DNA of 64,000 nucleotides. It comes from Halorubrum cibi (GTDB taxonomy: Archaea > Halobacteriota > Halobacteria > Halobacteriales > Haloferacaceae). Of this stretch, positions 50,475 to 58,136 are shown piece after piece. Numbering within the stretch: position 1 is the first letter of the stretch; every line of letters begins with the position of its first letter. The notes beneath the pieces are model-generated. The model made no database searches, was not told the origin of the DNA, and saw only the letters and a list, made by a program, of their open reading frames with translations. Where the stretch lies: contig NZ_FXTD01000003.1 of NCBI RefSeq assembly GCF_900182635.1, positions 62,001-126,000 on the forward strand, read 5' to 3'. A program made the position numbers and the translations under genes.

Positions 50475-51653
50475 CTATGCCGTGAACAGCCGGCGCGGGA
50501 AGTCCGCGAGGGTCTCCGCGCCCGTCGAGGTGACTCGGAACGTCTCGCTGAGTTCGACGCCGAACTCGTCCTCCCACAGCCCCGGGATCATGTGGAAGGT
50601 CATCCCCTCCTCCATGACGGTCTCGTCGCCGGGACGGATGCTGGCGGTGTGTTCACCCCAGTCCGGCGGGTAGCCGAGCCCCATCGAGTAGCCGATCCGG
50701 TCCTCCTTTTCCACGCCGTACTTCGCTATCGTCTCGCGCCACTCCCGCTCGACGCGCTCGCAGGTGACGCCGGGTTCGACGACGTCGAGAGCGGCCTCGA
50801 TCCCCTCGACGACGATGTCCGCGGTCTCCTGAACGGCGTCCGGCGGGTCGCCGACGAACGTCGTCCGCGCGAGCGGCGAGTGGTAGCGGTGGCGACAGCC
50901 CGACAGTTCGATGAGGACGGGATCGCCCTCCTCGAACTCGCGGTCGGTCCAGGTGAGGTGTGGCGTGCCCGTGTGGTCGCCGGAGGGCATGAGCGGGACG
51001 ATCGCGGGGTAGTCGCCGCCGTACTCGTCGGTGCCACGGACCAGCCGGTCGTAGATCGCGGCGGCGGCCTCGTACTCCGGGACGCCCGCTTCGATGGCGT
51101 CGAGCCCCGCTAACATCGCCTCCTCGGAGATGCGGGCGGCCTCCTCCATGTAGGCGATCTCGCGGTCGGATTTGTGTATCCGAAGCCAGTTCACGAGGAG
51201 GTCGGCGTCGACGAACTCCGCGTTCGGGAGTTGCGACTGGAGTCGGGTGTACGACTTCGCCGTGAAGTAGGAGGCGTCCATCTCGAGGCCGATCCGGCCG
51301 CCGTCAACCTCCAGGTCCTCGAGCACGTCGGCGAGGAAGTCCATCGGGTGGAGGTCGTACGGGGAGTGGACGTGGTCGTCGCTGTACGCGCGCATGTTCT
51401 CCTCGGCGAGCCACGTCGTGGCGCGCGCCCCGTTGCGGTCCATGTCCCGCCCGACCCACACCGGCTCGGGGTAGTCGCGCGTGACGACGACGGCCTGGTG
51501 GACGTAGAAGGACCAGCCGTCGTAGCCCGCGAGGTAGTTCATGTTCGCCGGGTCCGAGACGACGATGGCGTCGAGGTCGCGCTCGTGGAGGCGCTCCTTG
51601 GTGCGTTCGACCCGCGATTCGTACTCCGACCGTGGGAAGACATCTTGTGGCAT
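50475..51653 (-). CDS. doeA: M24-family ectoine hydrolase-like enzyme (DoeA/EutD)
   Basis: A 392-residue creatinase/prolidase-fold enzyme. Besides the generic fold it carries the segments I know from DoeA/EutD ectoine hydrolases: MNYLAGYDGWSFYVHQ, PVWVGRDMDRNGARATTW, GGDYPAIVPLMPSGDHTGTPHLTW, GYSMGLGYPPDWGEHTASIRPGD, MTFHMIPGLWEDEFGVELSETF and DFPRRLF at the end. DoeA opens the ectoine ring to N-acetyl-diaminobutyrate. Start: ATG at 51653; a TATA-like AATATTTTAC (minus strand, about 51689-51698) lies about 40 bases upstream with a GTGTA half-site above it. Recognition is from memory of the family; specificity needs an assay. Confidence 0.82.
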   Translation of the reverse strand: MPQDVFPRSEYESRVERTKERLHERDLDAIVVSDPANMNYLAGYDGWSFYVHQAVVVTRDYPEPVWVGRDMDRNGARATTWLAEENMRAYSDDHVHSPYDLHPMDFLADVLEDLEVDGGRIGLEMDASYFTAKSYTRLQSQLPNAEFVDADLLVNWLRIHKSDREIAYMEEAARISEEAMLAGLDAIEAGVPEYEAAAAIYDRLVRGTDEYGGDYPAIVPLMPSGDHTGTPHLTWTDREFEEGDPVLIELSGCRHRYHSPLARTTFVGDPPDAVQETADIVVEGIEAALDVVEPGVTCERVEREWRETIAKYGVEKEDRIGYSMGLGYPPDWGEHTASIRPGDETVMEEGMTFHMIPGLWEDEFGVELSETFRVTSTGAETLADFPRRLFTA

Positions 51654-51699
51654 GGTCCGGGCTCTACCGGTCGTCTCTCGCACGGATGTAAAATATTTC

Positions 51700-51704
51700 G
51701 TGTA
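51700..51704. promoter_or_regulatory. Half-site GTGTA in the doeA-like / asparaginase divergent promoter
   Basis: GTGTA at 51700-51704, preceded by GTAAA at the position of the second arm, so only half of the palindrome is kept. Seven bases after it follows TAC then A/G-rich DNA, a feature also seen after the operators of the BCCT and dehydrogenase genes. Confidence 0.35.
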
Positions 51705-51794
51705 TCAGAACTACGGAAACCGTTTATTCTCGCCACGGCTGACGCTCCCGCGGAGGGGAGAACGCTTATGCGAGTCCGCCGGACAGGAGGTGGC

Positions 51795-52760
51795 ATGACA
51801 GTCACTGTCGTCTCGACCGGCGGCACGATCGCCTCGACGCCGGACACCGGCGGGGACGCGAGCCCGGAGCTCACCGGCGAGGACCTCGTCTCCGCCGTTC
51901 CCGAGCTGGACGGCGTCGCGGACGTCGACACGCGGGAGTTCTCAAACGTCCCGAGCCCGCACTTCACGATCGAACAGATGGGAGACCTCGCGCGGTTCCT
52001 CGCGGAACTCGACGCCGACGAGGACGTCGAGGGGATCGTCGTCACGCAGGGAACGGACGTGCTCGAGGAGTCGGCGTACTTCGTCGACCTCTGTTATCGC
52101 GGCGAGACGCCGGTCGTCTTCACGGGCGCGATGCGGAACCCCTCGCTCCCGAGCCCGGACGGCCCCGCTAACCTCCTCGCGAGCGTGAGAGCGGCGACGA
52201 GCGAGCGCGCGTCCGGCCGCGTGCTCGTCGCGTTCAACGACCGGATCCACGCGGCCCGGGAGGTGACGAAGACGAACTCGATGAACCTCGACACGTTCCG
52301 GTCGCCGGAGTTCGGCCCGCTCGCCGTCGTCGACGAGTCGCGCGTCACGTGGCGGCGGACGCCCGAGTCGCCCGATCCGGACCTCGACGTGGCGTACGAC
52401 GACCTCACGAACGACGTCCACGCTGCCTTCGTGACCGCGGACATGCCGCCGGCACAGCTCGCTCCCGCCCGCGAGAGCGATGCGCTCTGTCTCGCGGCGA
52501 CGGGCGCCGGCCACATCCCCCCGACGATCATCCCCGAGTTGGAGTCCATCGCGGAAAACGGCGTCCCGATCGTCGCGACCACGCGGTGTCCGGAGGGTCG
52601 TCTCGCGCGGGACACCTACGGCTTCCGCGGAAGCGAGCAGACCCTTCAGGATCTCGGGTGTCACTACAGCGACCTGAACCTCCAGAAGACGCGGATCCGG
52701 ACGATCGTCGGGCTCGCGGCTGAGCGTTTGGAGGAGGTCTTCGAACGACCGGGGGAGTGA
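51795..52760 (+). CDS. L-asparaginase family protein
   Basis: A 321-residue type I/II asparaginase. The first catalytic Thr is in VSTGGTIAST, the second in VVTQGTDVLEESAY, with GAMRNPSLPSPDGPANL and the C-terminal GAGHIPPTIIPELESIAENGVPIVATTRCPEG. A GGAGGTGG ribosome binding site stands before the ATG at 51795. It hydrolyses asparagine to aspartate, or a related amide. It is divergent from the doeA-like gene. Aspartate is also the end product of ectoine breakdown, so the pairing may be meaningful. Repeat copy C follows its stop. Confidence 0.93.
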   Translation: MTVTVVSTGGTIASTPDTGGDASPELTGEDLVSAVPELDGVADVDTREFSNVPSPHFTIEQMGDLARFLAELDADEDVEGIVVTQGTDVLEESAYFVDLCYRGETPVVFTGAMRNPSLPSPDGPANLLASVRAATSERASGRVLVAFNDRIHAAREVTKTNSMNLDTFRSPEFGPLAVVDESRVTWRRTPESPDPDLDVAYDDLTNDVHAAFVTADMPPAQLAPARESDALCLAATGAGHIPPTIIPELESIAENGVPIVATTRCPEGRLARDTYGFRGSEQTLQDLGCHYSDLNLQKTRIRTIVGLAAERLEEVFERPGE

Positions 52761-52819
52761 TCGACGCGATACGAAGAAGATCGTTGCTGGGGCGGTGAAC
52801 ACGACCGCGGTGAACTCCT

Positions 52820-53060
52820 CCAAAGCCCCAGTCGCGACGGCTCGCGCGGCTCCTTGCGCGCCTCCTCGCTCGCTTCGCTCGTTCCTGCGGTGCTTACGTC
52901 GCTGGGCGTCGCCCTCGCGACTGCCCCGTTGAGTCCCACCTCGCCCCGCAACCGCCCCGTACCTCACGCCTCCCCAACCTCGCGGCTCGCGGTTTCACCG
53001 CTCGCCGCGTCCCTCGCGTGCTGCTCGCGCCCTGCCGGGCGCTCGCAGGCGCGCCACCGC
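52820..53060 (+). repeat. Structured intergenic repeat, copy C
   Basis: Begins CCAAAGCCCCAG, ends GGCGCGCCACCGC. Closing stem CAGTCGCGA (52829-52837) with TCGCGACTG (52915-52923). Second stem CGCGGC (52981-52986) with GCCGCG (53004-53009), plus an inner GCGGT/ACCGC. Third stem GCGCCC (53027-53032) with GGGCGC (53037-53042). Block CCTGCGGTGCTTACGTCG is identical to copy B. It lies between the convergent asparaginase and purC genes. Confidence 0.8.
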
Positions 53061-53123
53061 AACCGATCACTCCTCCATCTGTACTGAACGATCGGGGGAC
53101 GAACTCACCGCGACGAACCGACT

Positions 53124-54185
53124 CTACTCCCCCAACGATCGGACGGCCGAGACCGCCTCGTCGACGGGGGGCGCGTCGAACCAGTCGGTCCCGGTGTAGG
53201 CGTTCGCGCCGGCGGCGTACATCGCCGAGACCGCCTCGAGGACCTCGTCTGGAAGCTCGATCGGCTCCTCCTCGCAGAGTTCGCGCCAATCGGCGAGGTC
53301 GCGGTCGGCGACCGCCGCCTTCGCCTCGCCGACCGCCGCGACCCACTCGGGGTCGGCGCGCTTGTACCACTGGCGGACGACCTCCTTCGAGACCTGCTGG
53401 CCGCCGTAGGAGAACCGGTTCTCGTCGAAGGTGCCGACCACGTCGGCGACGCGGAGTTCCCCGTCGACGTACAGACACTCGATCTTGCCGTCCTCGTGGA
53501 CGAACCCGGTCTCCTCGGCGCGGTCGGTGACGACGCGGTTCACGTCGCGGGCGAGGTCCGCGAGCGCGTCGACGTCGGCACGACCGGCGATCCGGTCGGC
53601 CTCCTCGCGGGAGAGGTAGCGGTCCTGCTCCTCGTACTTCGTCGAGAACTCCACGACGGGGTCGGGCAGGTCGACCGACTCGTCCGGCCACTCCTCGAAG
53701 GGCAGGTCGAAGTCGGCGGGGTCGCGCCGGCTCCGGAGGCTGGAGCCCACGGGGACCGTGTTCCGGAAGACGACCTCGAGGGGGACGAGGTAGTTCGCCC
53801 CGCCCGCGGCGTGGAACGCGTCGTAGTCGTACCCCGCGTCGGGACCGTCATACGGGAGGTCGGGCACCTGCGTCAACGCGATCGCCATCTCGGTCGGCGG
53901 CGCGTCGGCCTCGGCGAGGGGGACGACCGCGTCCTCGGGATCGGTCCCGGACTCGACCGCGACGGGGTCGACGACGCCGCGGTAGTGGGTCGGGACGCCG
54001 GCGTCGGCCAGCCGCTCGAAGTTGAACGCGCCCATCACGCAGAGGCTCGCGCCCTTGAGCGGGATCGCGTCGGGCATCTGCCCCCAGTCGAACACGGAAT
54101 AGGCGTCGGTGAACGCGAACCGGCCGCGGCCGAGGGCCTCGGCGGTCGCGGGCTCGACGACGCGGAACTCCTTGACGCTCGTCAT
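53124..54185 (-). CDS. purC: Phosphoribosylaminoimidazole-succinocarboxamide synthase
   Basis: A 353-residue haloarchaeal SAICAR synthetase, joining CAIR and aspartate in purine synthesis. Visible blocks: [117 protein letters not shown]. It is longer than the bacterial enzyme (about 240 residues), as usual for haloarchaea. Start: ATG at 54185. Monocistronic. Confidence 0.95.
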   Translation of the reverse strand: MTSVKEFRVVEPATAEALGRGRFAFTDAYSVFDWGQMPDAIPLKGASLCVMGAFNFERLADAGVPTHYRGVVDPVAVESGTDPEDAVVPLAEADAPPTEMAIALTQVPDLPYDGPDAGYDYDAFHAAGGANYLVPLEVVFRNTVPVGSSLRSRRDPADFDLPFEEWPDESVDLPDPVVEFSTKYEEQDRYLSREEADRIAGRADVDALADLARDVNRVVTDRAEETGFVHEDGKIECLYVDGELRVADVVGTFDENRFSYGGQQVSKEVVRQWYKRADPEWVAAVGEAKAAVADRDLADWRELCEEEPIELPDEVLEAVSAMYAAGANAYTGTDWFDAPPVDEAVSAVRSLGE

Positions 54186-54351
54186 ACCGGATCCGCGACC
54201 GCCTCCCAAATGAATCTTTCAGTTACGTGGTCACCTCGACGCGTCGGCAACCGGATCGATCCAGTTTCGTGGATCGTACTCGTGAGGTGACGGCGATCGG
54301 CGGGCCGACGCCATCGAAAGGCCCTCACGCCTCCCCGTCGCAGGTGGGCGT

Positions 54352-54969
54352 ATGACCGAGAAACGCGAGGTCGCCGTCCTCCGGTACGGCCACCGTCCCG
54401 GACGGGACGACCGCATGACGACGCACGTGGGTCTGACTGCCCGGGCGCTCGGTGCGGATCGGGTGATTCTCCCGGACAACGCCGGGCAGTCGGCGGAGAC
54501 GGTGCGGGACATCACGGACCGGTTCGGCGGTCCCTTCGACGTCGAGTTGCGCGACGACCAGAAGGCGATCGTCCGGAACTGGGAGGGAGTCGTCGTCCAT
54601 CTCACCATGTACGGCGAGCGGATCCAGGACGTCGAAACCGAGATCCGCGAGGCGGTCGCCGGTGACGGGCGAGCCGGCGACGAGGCCACCGACGGCGAGG
54701 AAGTGATCGACGGCGACGATGACGGCGAGGAGGGCCGGGACCTGCTCGTCGTCGTCGGCGGCGAGAAGGTTCCGTGGGCGCTCTACGAGCGGGCCGACTT
54801 CAACGTGGGCGTGACGAACCAGCCGCACTCGGAGGTCGCCGGCCTCGCGGTCTTCCTCGACCGCCTCTTCGAGGGCGCGGAACTCGACCGCGAGTGGAGC
54901 GACGCCGACCGCCGTGTGGTGCCCGAGGCGACCGGCAAGACGGTAGTCGACGCGGACGACGACGGGTAG
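54352..54969 (+). CDS. trm56: tRNA (cytidine(56)-2'-O)-methyltransferase
   Basis: A 205-residue SPOUT methyltransferase that methylates the ribose of C56 in the T-loop of archaeal tRNAs. Family blocks: VAVLRYGHRPGRDDRMTTHVGLTARALGADRVIL, VVHLTMYGERIQDVE, VVVGGEKVPWALYERADFNVGVTNQPHSEVAGLAVFLDRLFEG. An acidic loop of about 30 residues (GDGRAGDEATDGEEV...) interrupts the middle, typical of halophile insertions. Start: ATG at 54352. Confidence 0.96.
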   Translation: MTEKREVAVLRYGHRPGRDDRMTTHVGLTARALGADRVILPDNAGQSAETVRDITDRFGGPFDVELRDDQKAIVRNWEGVVVHLTMYGERIQDVETEIREAVAGDGRAGDEATDGEEVIDGDDDGEEGRDLLVVVGGEKVPWALYERADFNVGVTNQPHSEVAGLAVFLDRLFEGAELDREWSDADRRVVPEATGKTVVDADDDG

Positions 54970-55020
54970 TTCGGGATCCCTCGGAGTCCGATCGCTCGCT
55001 CGATTTCGGAGTCGGACCGC

Positions 55021-56502
55021 TCACCCGTCCTCGGCGTCTCCCCGTTCGTTCCGGCGATCGACGATCTCCGGGGTCCCGCTCAGGATCCCACGCATTCCCG
55101 ACATCGGCTCGCCGACCTTGATCCCGTGTTCCGTGATCTCGAACTCGCGGATCGTCCGCTCGAAGTCGCTGGTTCGCTTTTTCAACACGCCGATCGCCTT
55201 CCGCATCTCGCCGTGTAACTCCAAGTGCCGCAAGAAGACGATGTTGTCGGCGAGGTAGCTGATGTTCTCCATCGTCGCCTGGAACTCGCCCGTGACGTTT
55301 CGCGTCTCGTCGACGAAGATGGCGGTCGCGCCCATGTTCTTGAGGTACCGGCCGAGCGCGTGCATCTGTTGGAGCATCGTTCCTCCCTCGCCCCGGAGGG
55401 TGAGCCGGTAGCCCGAGATGCCGTCGACCATCACGATGTCGGCGTCCCGCTCTTCGACCTCCTCGCGGACCATCCGGGCGAACTCCTGGGGCGACCGTTC
55501 GAGAGCCTCGACCTCGTTCACCCGGAGCGTTCCCTTCTCGATCATCCGGTCGACGGGGATGTTGATCGCCCGCGACCGCTTAAGAAACGTCTCCTCGGTC
55601 TCCTCGAAGAGGTAGATCACCGAACGCTCCCCGCGGCCGGCCGCCTCCTTCATGAACTGCGTGGACAGCGTCGTCTTGCCGACCCCCGTCGGTCCGCTGA
55701 CGATGCTCACGGTCCCGCGCTTGAGCCCGCCGCCGAGCAGCTCGTCGACCTCGGGGATCCCGGAAGAGATCTGCTCGGACTCGTACTCGCCGACGTGCTC
55801 GCCCGGCTGGAGCGCCGGGTAGACCTCGATCCCCCGGTCGGTGATCCGGTAGGCGTGTTCGCCGCTCTGCGTCGAGGAACCGCGGAACTTCGGCACGCGG
55901 ATCGACTTCCCGTGGGCCTCGCTTCCCAACACGATCGTCCCGTCAGTGATGAACTCGAGGTCGTCGGTCGGCAGCGACTGCGTGTCCTGTACGGTGAACA
56001 GCACGGTCGCGTTCCGTCCCTTGAGAAAGCGCATGAACCCGACGACCTGCTTGCGGAACTGGTAGTCGTCGTCGGTCAGGAACCGTAACTGCGTCAGGGG
56101 GTCGACGACGACGCGGTCCGGATCGGCCTCGATGACCCCGTCGACGATCCGTTCCGTGAGCGACTCGCGTTCGACCTCCGAGGGGGCGAACACCTCGTAG
56201 GACCGGCCCTCGGTGAATACGTCAGCGTTCGGGCTCAGATCGAGGAAATCGATCGCGTCGGTGTCGAATCCGAGCGCTTCGGCGTTCGCCTTCAGGTCCT
56301 CGATGTCCTCCTCGAGGTTGATGAAGAGCACTCTCTCGCCTCGCTCGACGCCCTCCGCGAGGAAGTGGAGTCCGAGTATCGTCTTCCCGCTCCCCGCCCG
56401 CCCGCTGATCATGTAGCTCCGCTCCGGAACGAGTCCGCCGGCGAGGATCTCGTCGAGACCGACGACGCCGGTAGAGAGTCGCTCGGACAGTGCTGGTGAC
56501 AT
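55021..56502 (-). CDS. KaiC-like tandem RecA-fold ATPase
   Basis: A 493-residue protein with two KaiC/RecA domains. Domain 1 has Walker A SGRAGSGKT and Walker B RVVVDPLTQL. Domain 2 has Walker A SGPTGVGKT and Walker B DIVMVDGIS, with EE pairs NLEEDIEDL and LFEETEETF like the catalytic glutamates of KaiC. There is no KaiA or KaiB nearby. Start: ATG at 56502. It is divergent from a LOV-domain histidine kinase and shares a TATA-rich promoter region of about 55 bases, so the two may act in one signalling path. Confidence 0.92.
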   Translation of the reverse strand: MSPALSERLSTGVVGLDEILAGGLVPERSYMISGRAGSGKTILGLHFLAEGVERGERVLFINLEEDIEDLKANAEALGFDTDAIDFLDLSPNADVFTEGRSYEVFAPSEVERESLTERIVDGVIEADPDRVVVDPLTQLRFLTDDDYQFRKQVVGFMRFLKGRNATVLFTVQDTQSLPTDDLEFITDGTIVLGSEAHGKSIRVPKFRGSSTQSGEHAYRITDRGIEVYPALQPGEHVGEYESEQISSGIPEVDELLGGGLKRGTVSIVSGPTGVGKTTLSTQFMKEAAGRGERSVIYLFEETEETFLKRSRAINIPVDRMIEKGTLRVNEVEALERSPQEFARMVREEVEERDADIVMVDGISGYRLTLRGEGGTMLQQMHALGRYLKNMGATAIFVDETRNVTGEFQATMENISYLADNIVFLRHLELHGEMRKAIGVLKKRTSDFERTIREFEITEHGIKVGEPMSGMRGILSGTPEIVDRRNERGDAEDG

Positions 56503-56525
56503 CTCGTCGAACGTTCGGTGACTGA

Positions 56526-56540
56526 TAATATAAATGGATA
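56526..56540. promoter_or_regulatory. Shared AT-rich promoter, KaiC-like and LOV-kinase genes
   Basis: ATAATATAAATGGATAA can serve as a TATA element in both directions, about 25-30 bases before either start. Both messages would then be short-leader or leaderless. Confidence 0.5.
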
Positions 56541-56557
56541 ACACTTAGTGGACGTGC

Positions 56558-58054
56558 GTGCTCTCATTACTGGAGATGGTCTCGGGTTTCGAGGACGCCC
56601 AGTCGGGGACGAGCCGCGGCACCCCCGAACCCGAGCGTCAGCCCACGCTGTTGTTGTTCATGCGGCCGGGGCGCGACCGAGAGCTGCTGGCGGAGGCGCT
56701 GCGTGATCGATACCGGATCGAAACGGCGACCGACCCGGCGGCGCTCGAGTCGACGTTCGACTGTTGTCTCCTCGACGTCGACGGGTTCGAGCGGACGGCC
56801 GAGATCGCCGAATCCAGACGGCAGCGGTCGGACCCCGTGTTTCTCCCGTTCGTCCTGTTGATCCCGGAGAGAAAGAGCGACTCGGCCGTCGAGAACGCGT
56901 GGGACCGCGTCGACGACGTGATCGACCTCCCGGTGAAACGCGCCGAGCTGGCCGCCCGGATCTCGAACCTGATCGAGCGGCGCGAGACCTCCCTGCGGCT
57001 CGCCGAGCGCGAGCGACGGCTCGAGGAGACCGTCGATGAACTGCGGCTGAAAGAGCGGGTGATGGACGAAGCGCCGGTCGGGATCGCCCTCGCGGAGCCG
57101 GGAGCCGACGAGAACCCCATGACCTACGTGAACGCGCAGTTCGAGGAACTCACCGGCTACGGCTCTGAGATGCTCGGCGAGGACTGTCGGTTCCTTCAGG
57201 GCGAGGAGACCGACGCGGAGACGACGGCGCGGATCCGGGAGGCGATACGCGCCGAGGAGCCGATCGCCGTGGACGTCCTGAACTACCGGGCGAACGGCCG
57301 GAAGTTCTGGAACCGGCTCACGGTCGCGCCGATACGCGGAGACGACGGGACCGTCACGAACTACGTCGGGTTCCAAGTGGACATCACGGATCGCAAGATC
57401 CGCGAGCGAAGACTGGAGGTGATGAACCGAGTGCTCAATCACAACCTCCGGAACAAGATGAACCTCATCGACGGCTACACGGAGCTCTTACGCGAGGAAC
57501 TCGACGACGAGCACCGAAAACCGATCGAGGTGATCGAGGAAACGACGAACGACCTCATGCGGATCGCGGAGGCGGTCCGGAAGATCGATCACACGCTGTC
57601 GTCGACCGATTCGGCCGAAACTCGAGTCGCGTTACGTGACCGGCTCTCCGAACTGGTGAGCAGGTTCGAGGGGCGGTATCCGAACGCGACCTTCGAGCTG
57701 TCCGTTCCGGAGGGCGACCCCCTCGAGATCGTCGCGGTCGGCCTGCTGACGGCGCTCGAGGAGGGGATCGAGAACGCGGTCAAGCACAACGACGACGCGC
57801 ACCCGTCGGTCTCGATCCGGGTCGACCGCACGGATCCGGGGTGGCTCGCGATCGAGATCGAGGACGACGGACCCGGGATACCGGACCACGAGACGTACGT
57901 GCTCGAGCGCGGCGAGACGTCGCTGAAGCACGCGGATCGGCTGGGTCTCTGGCTGATGTACTGGGTCGTGAGCAAAGCCGGTGGCGACTTCTCCGTGAGG
58001 ACCGTCGAGGGGGAGGGAACGACCCTTCGGCTGTCCGTCCCGACCGAGCCGTGA
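56558..58054 (+). CDS. LOV/PAS histidine kinase with N-terminal receiver-like domain
   Basis: A protein of up to 498 residues (GTG at 56558, or ATG at 56576 six codons later). Residues about 28-140 form a receiver-like domain (CCLLDVDGF keeps an Asp); residues about 145-170 a coiled coil. The PAS domain at about 170-285 is of LOV type: NPMTYVNAQFEELTGY, GEDCRFLQGEETD (adduct Cys about residue 210, with Asp in place of the usual Asn before it), LNYRANGRKFWN and NYVGFQVDIT. The kinase part has H-box NHNLRNKMNLIDGY, N-box ENAVKHN and G-boxes DDGPGIP and LGLWLMYWVV. A blue-light or redox sensor is likely. Confidence 0.92.
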   Translation: MLSLLEMVSGFEDAQSGTSRGTPEPERQPTLLLFMRPGRDRELLAEALRDRYRIETATDPAALESTFDCCLLDVDGFERTAEIAESRRQRSDPVFLPFVLLIPERKSDSAVENAWDRVDDVIDLPVKRAELAARISNLIERRETSLRLAERERRLEETVDELRLKERVMDEAPVGIALAEPGADENPMTYVNAQFEELTGYGSEMLGEDCRFLQGEETDAETTARIREAIRAEEPIAVDVLNYRANGRKFWNRLTVAPIRGDDGTVTNYVGFQVDITDRKIRERRLEVMNRVLNHNLRNKMNLIDGYTELLREELDDEHRKPIEVIEETTNDLMRIAEAVRKIDHTLSSTDSAETRVALRDRLSELVSRFEGRYPNATFELSVPEGDPLEIVAVGLLTALEEGIENAVKHNDDAHPSVSIRVDRTDPGWLAIEIEDDGPGIPDHETYVLERGETSLKHADRLGLWLMYWVVSKAGGDFSVRTVEGEGTTLRLSVPTEP

Positions 58055-58091
58055 GAGCCTAGCTGTCCGTCCCGACCGAGTCGTGAGAGCC
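58030..58091. repeat. 32-bp tandem duplication at the end of the LOV-kinase gene
   Basis: Copies at 58030-58059 and 58062-58091 of GCTGTCCGTCCCGACCGAG-c/t-CGTGAGAGCC. The first copy contains the kinase stop; the second is outside the gene. Recent slippage or unequal crossing-over. Confidence 0.75.
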
Positions 58092-58136
58092 GAGAGCCCC
58101 CGGTGCGGCGGAGCGGTCGATGTCCTCCTCAACCCC

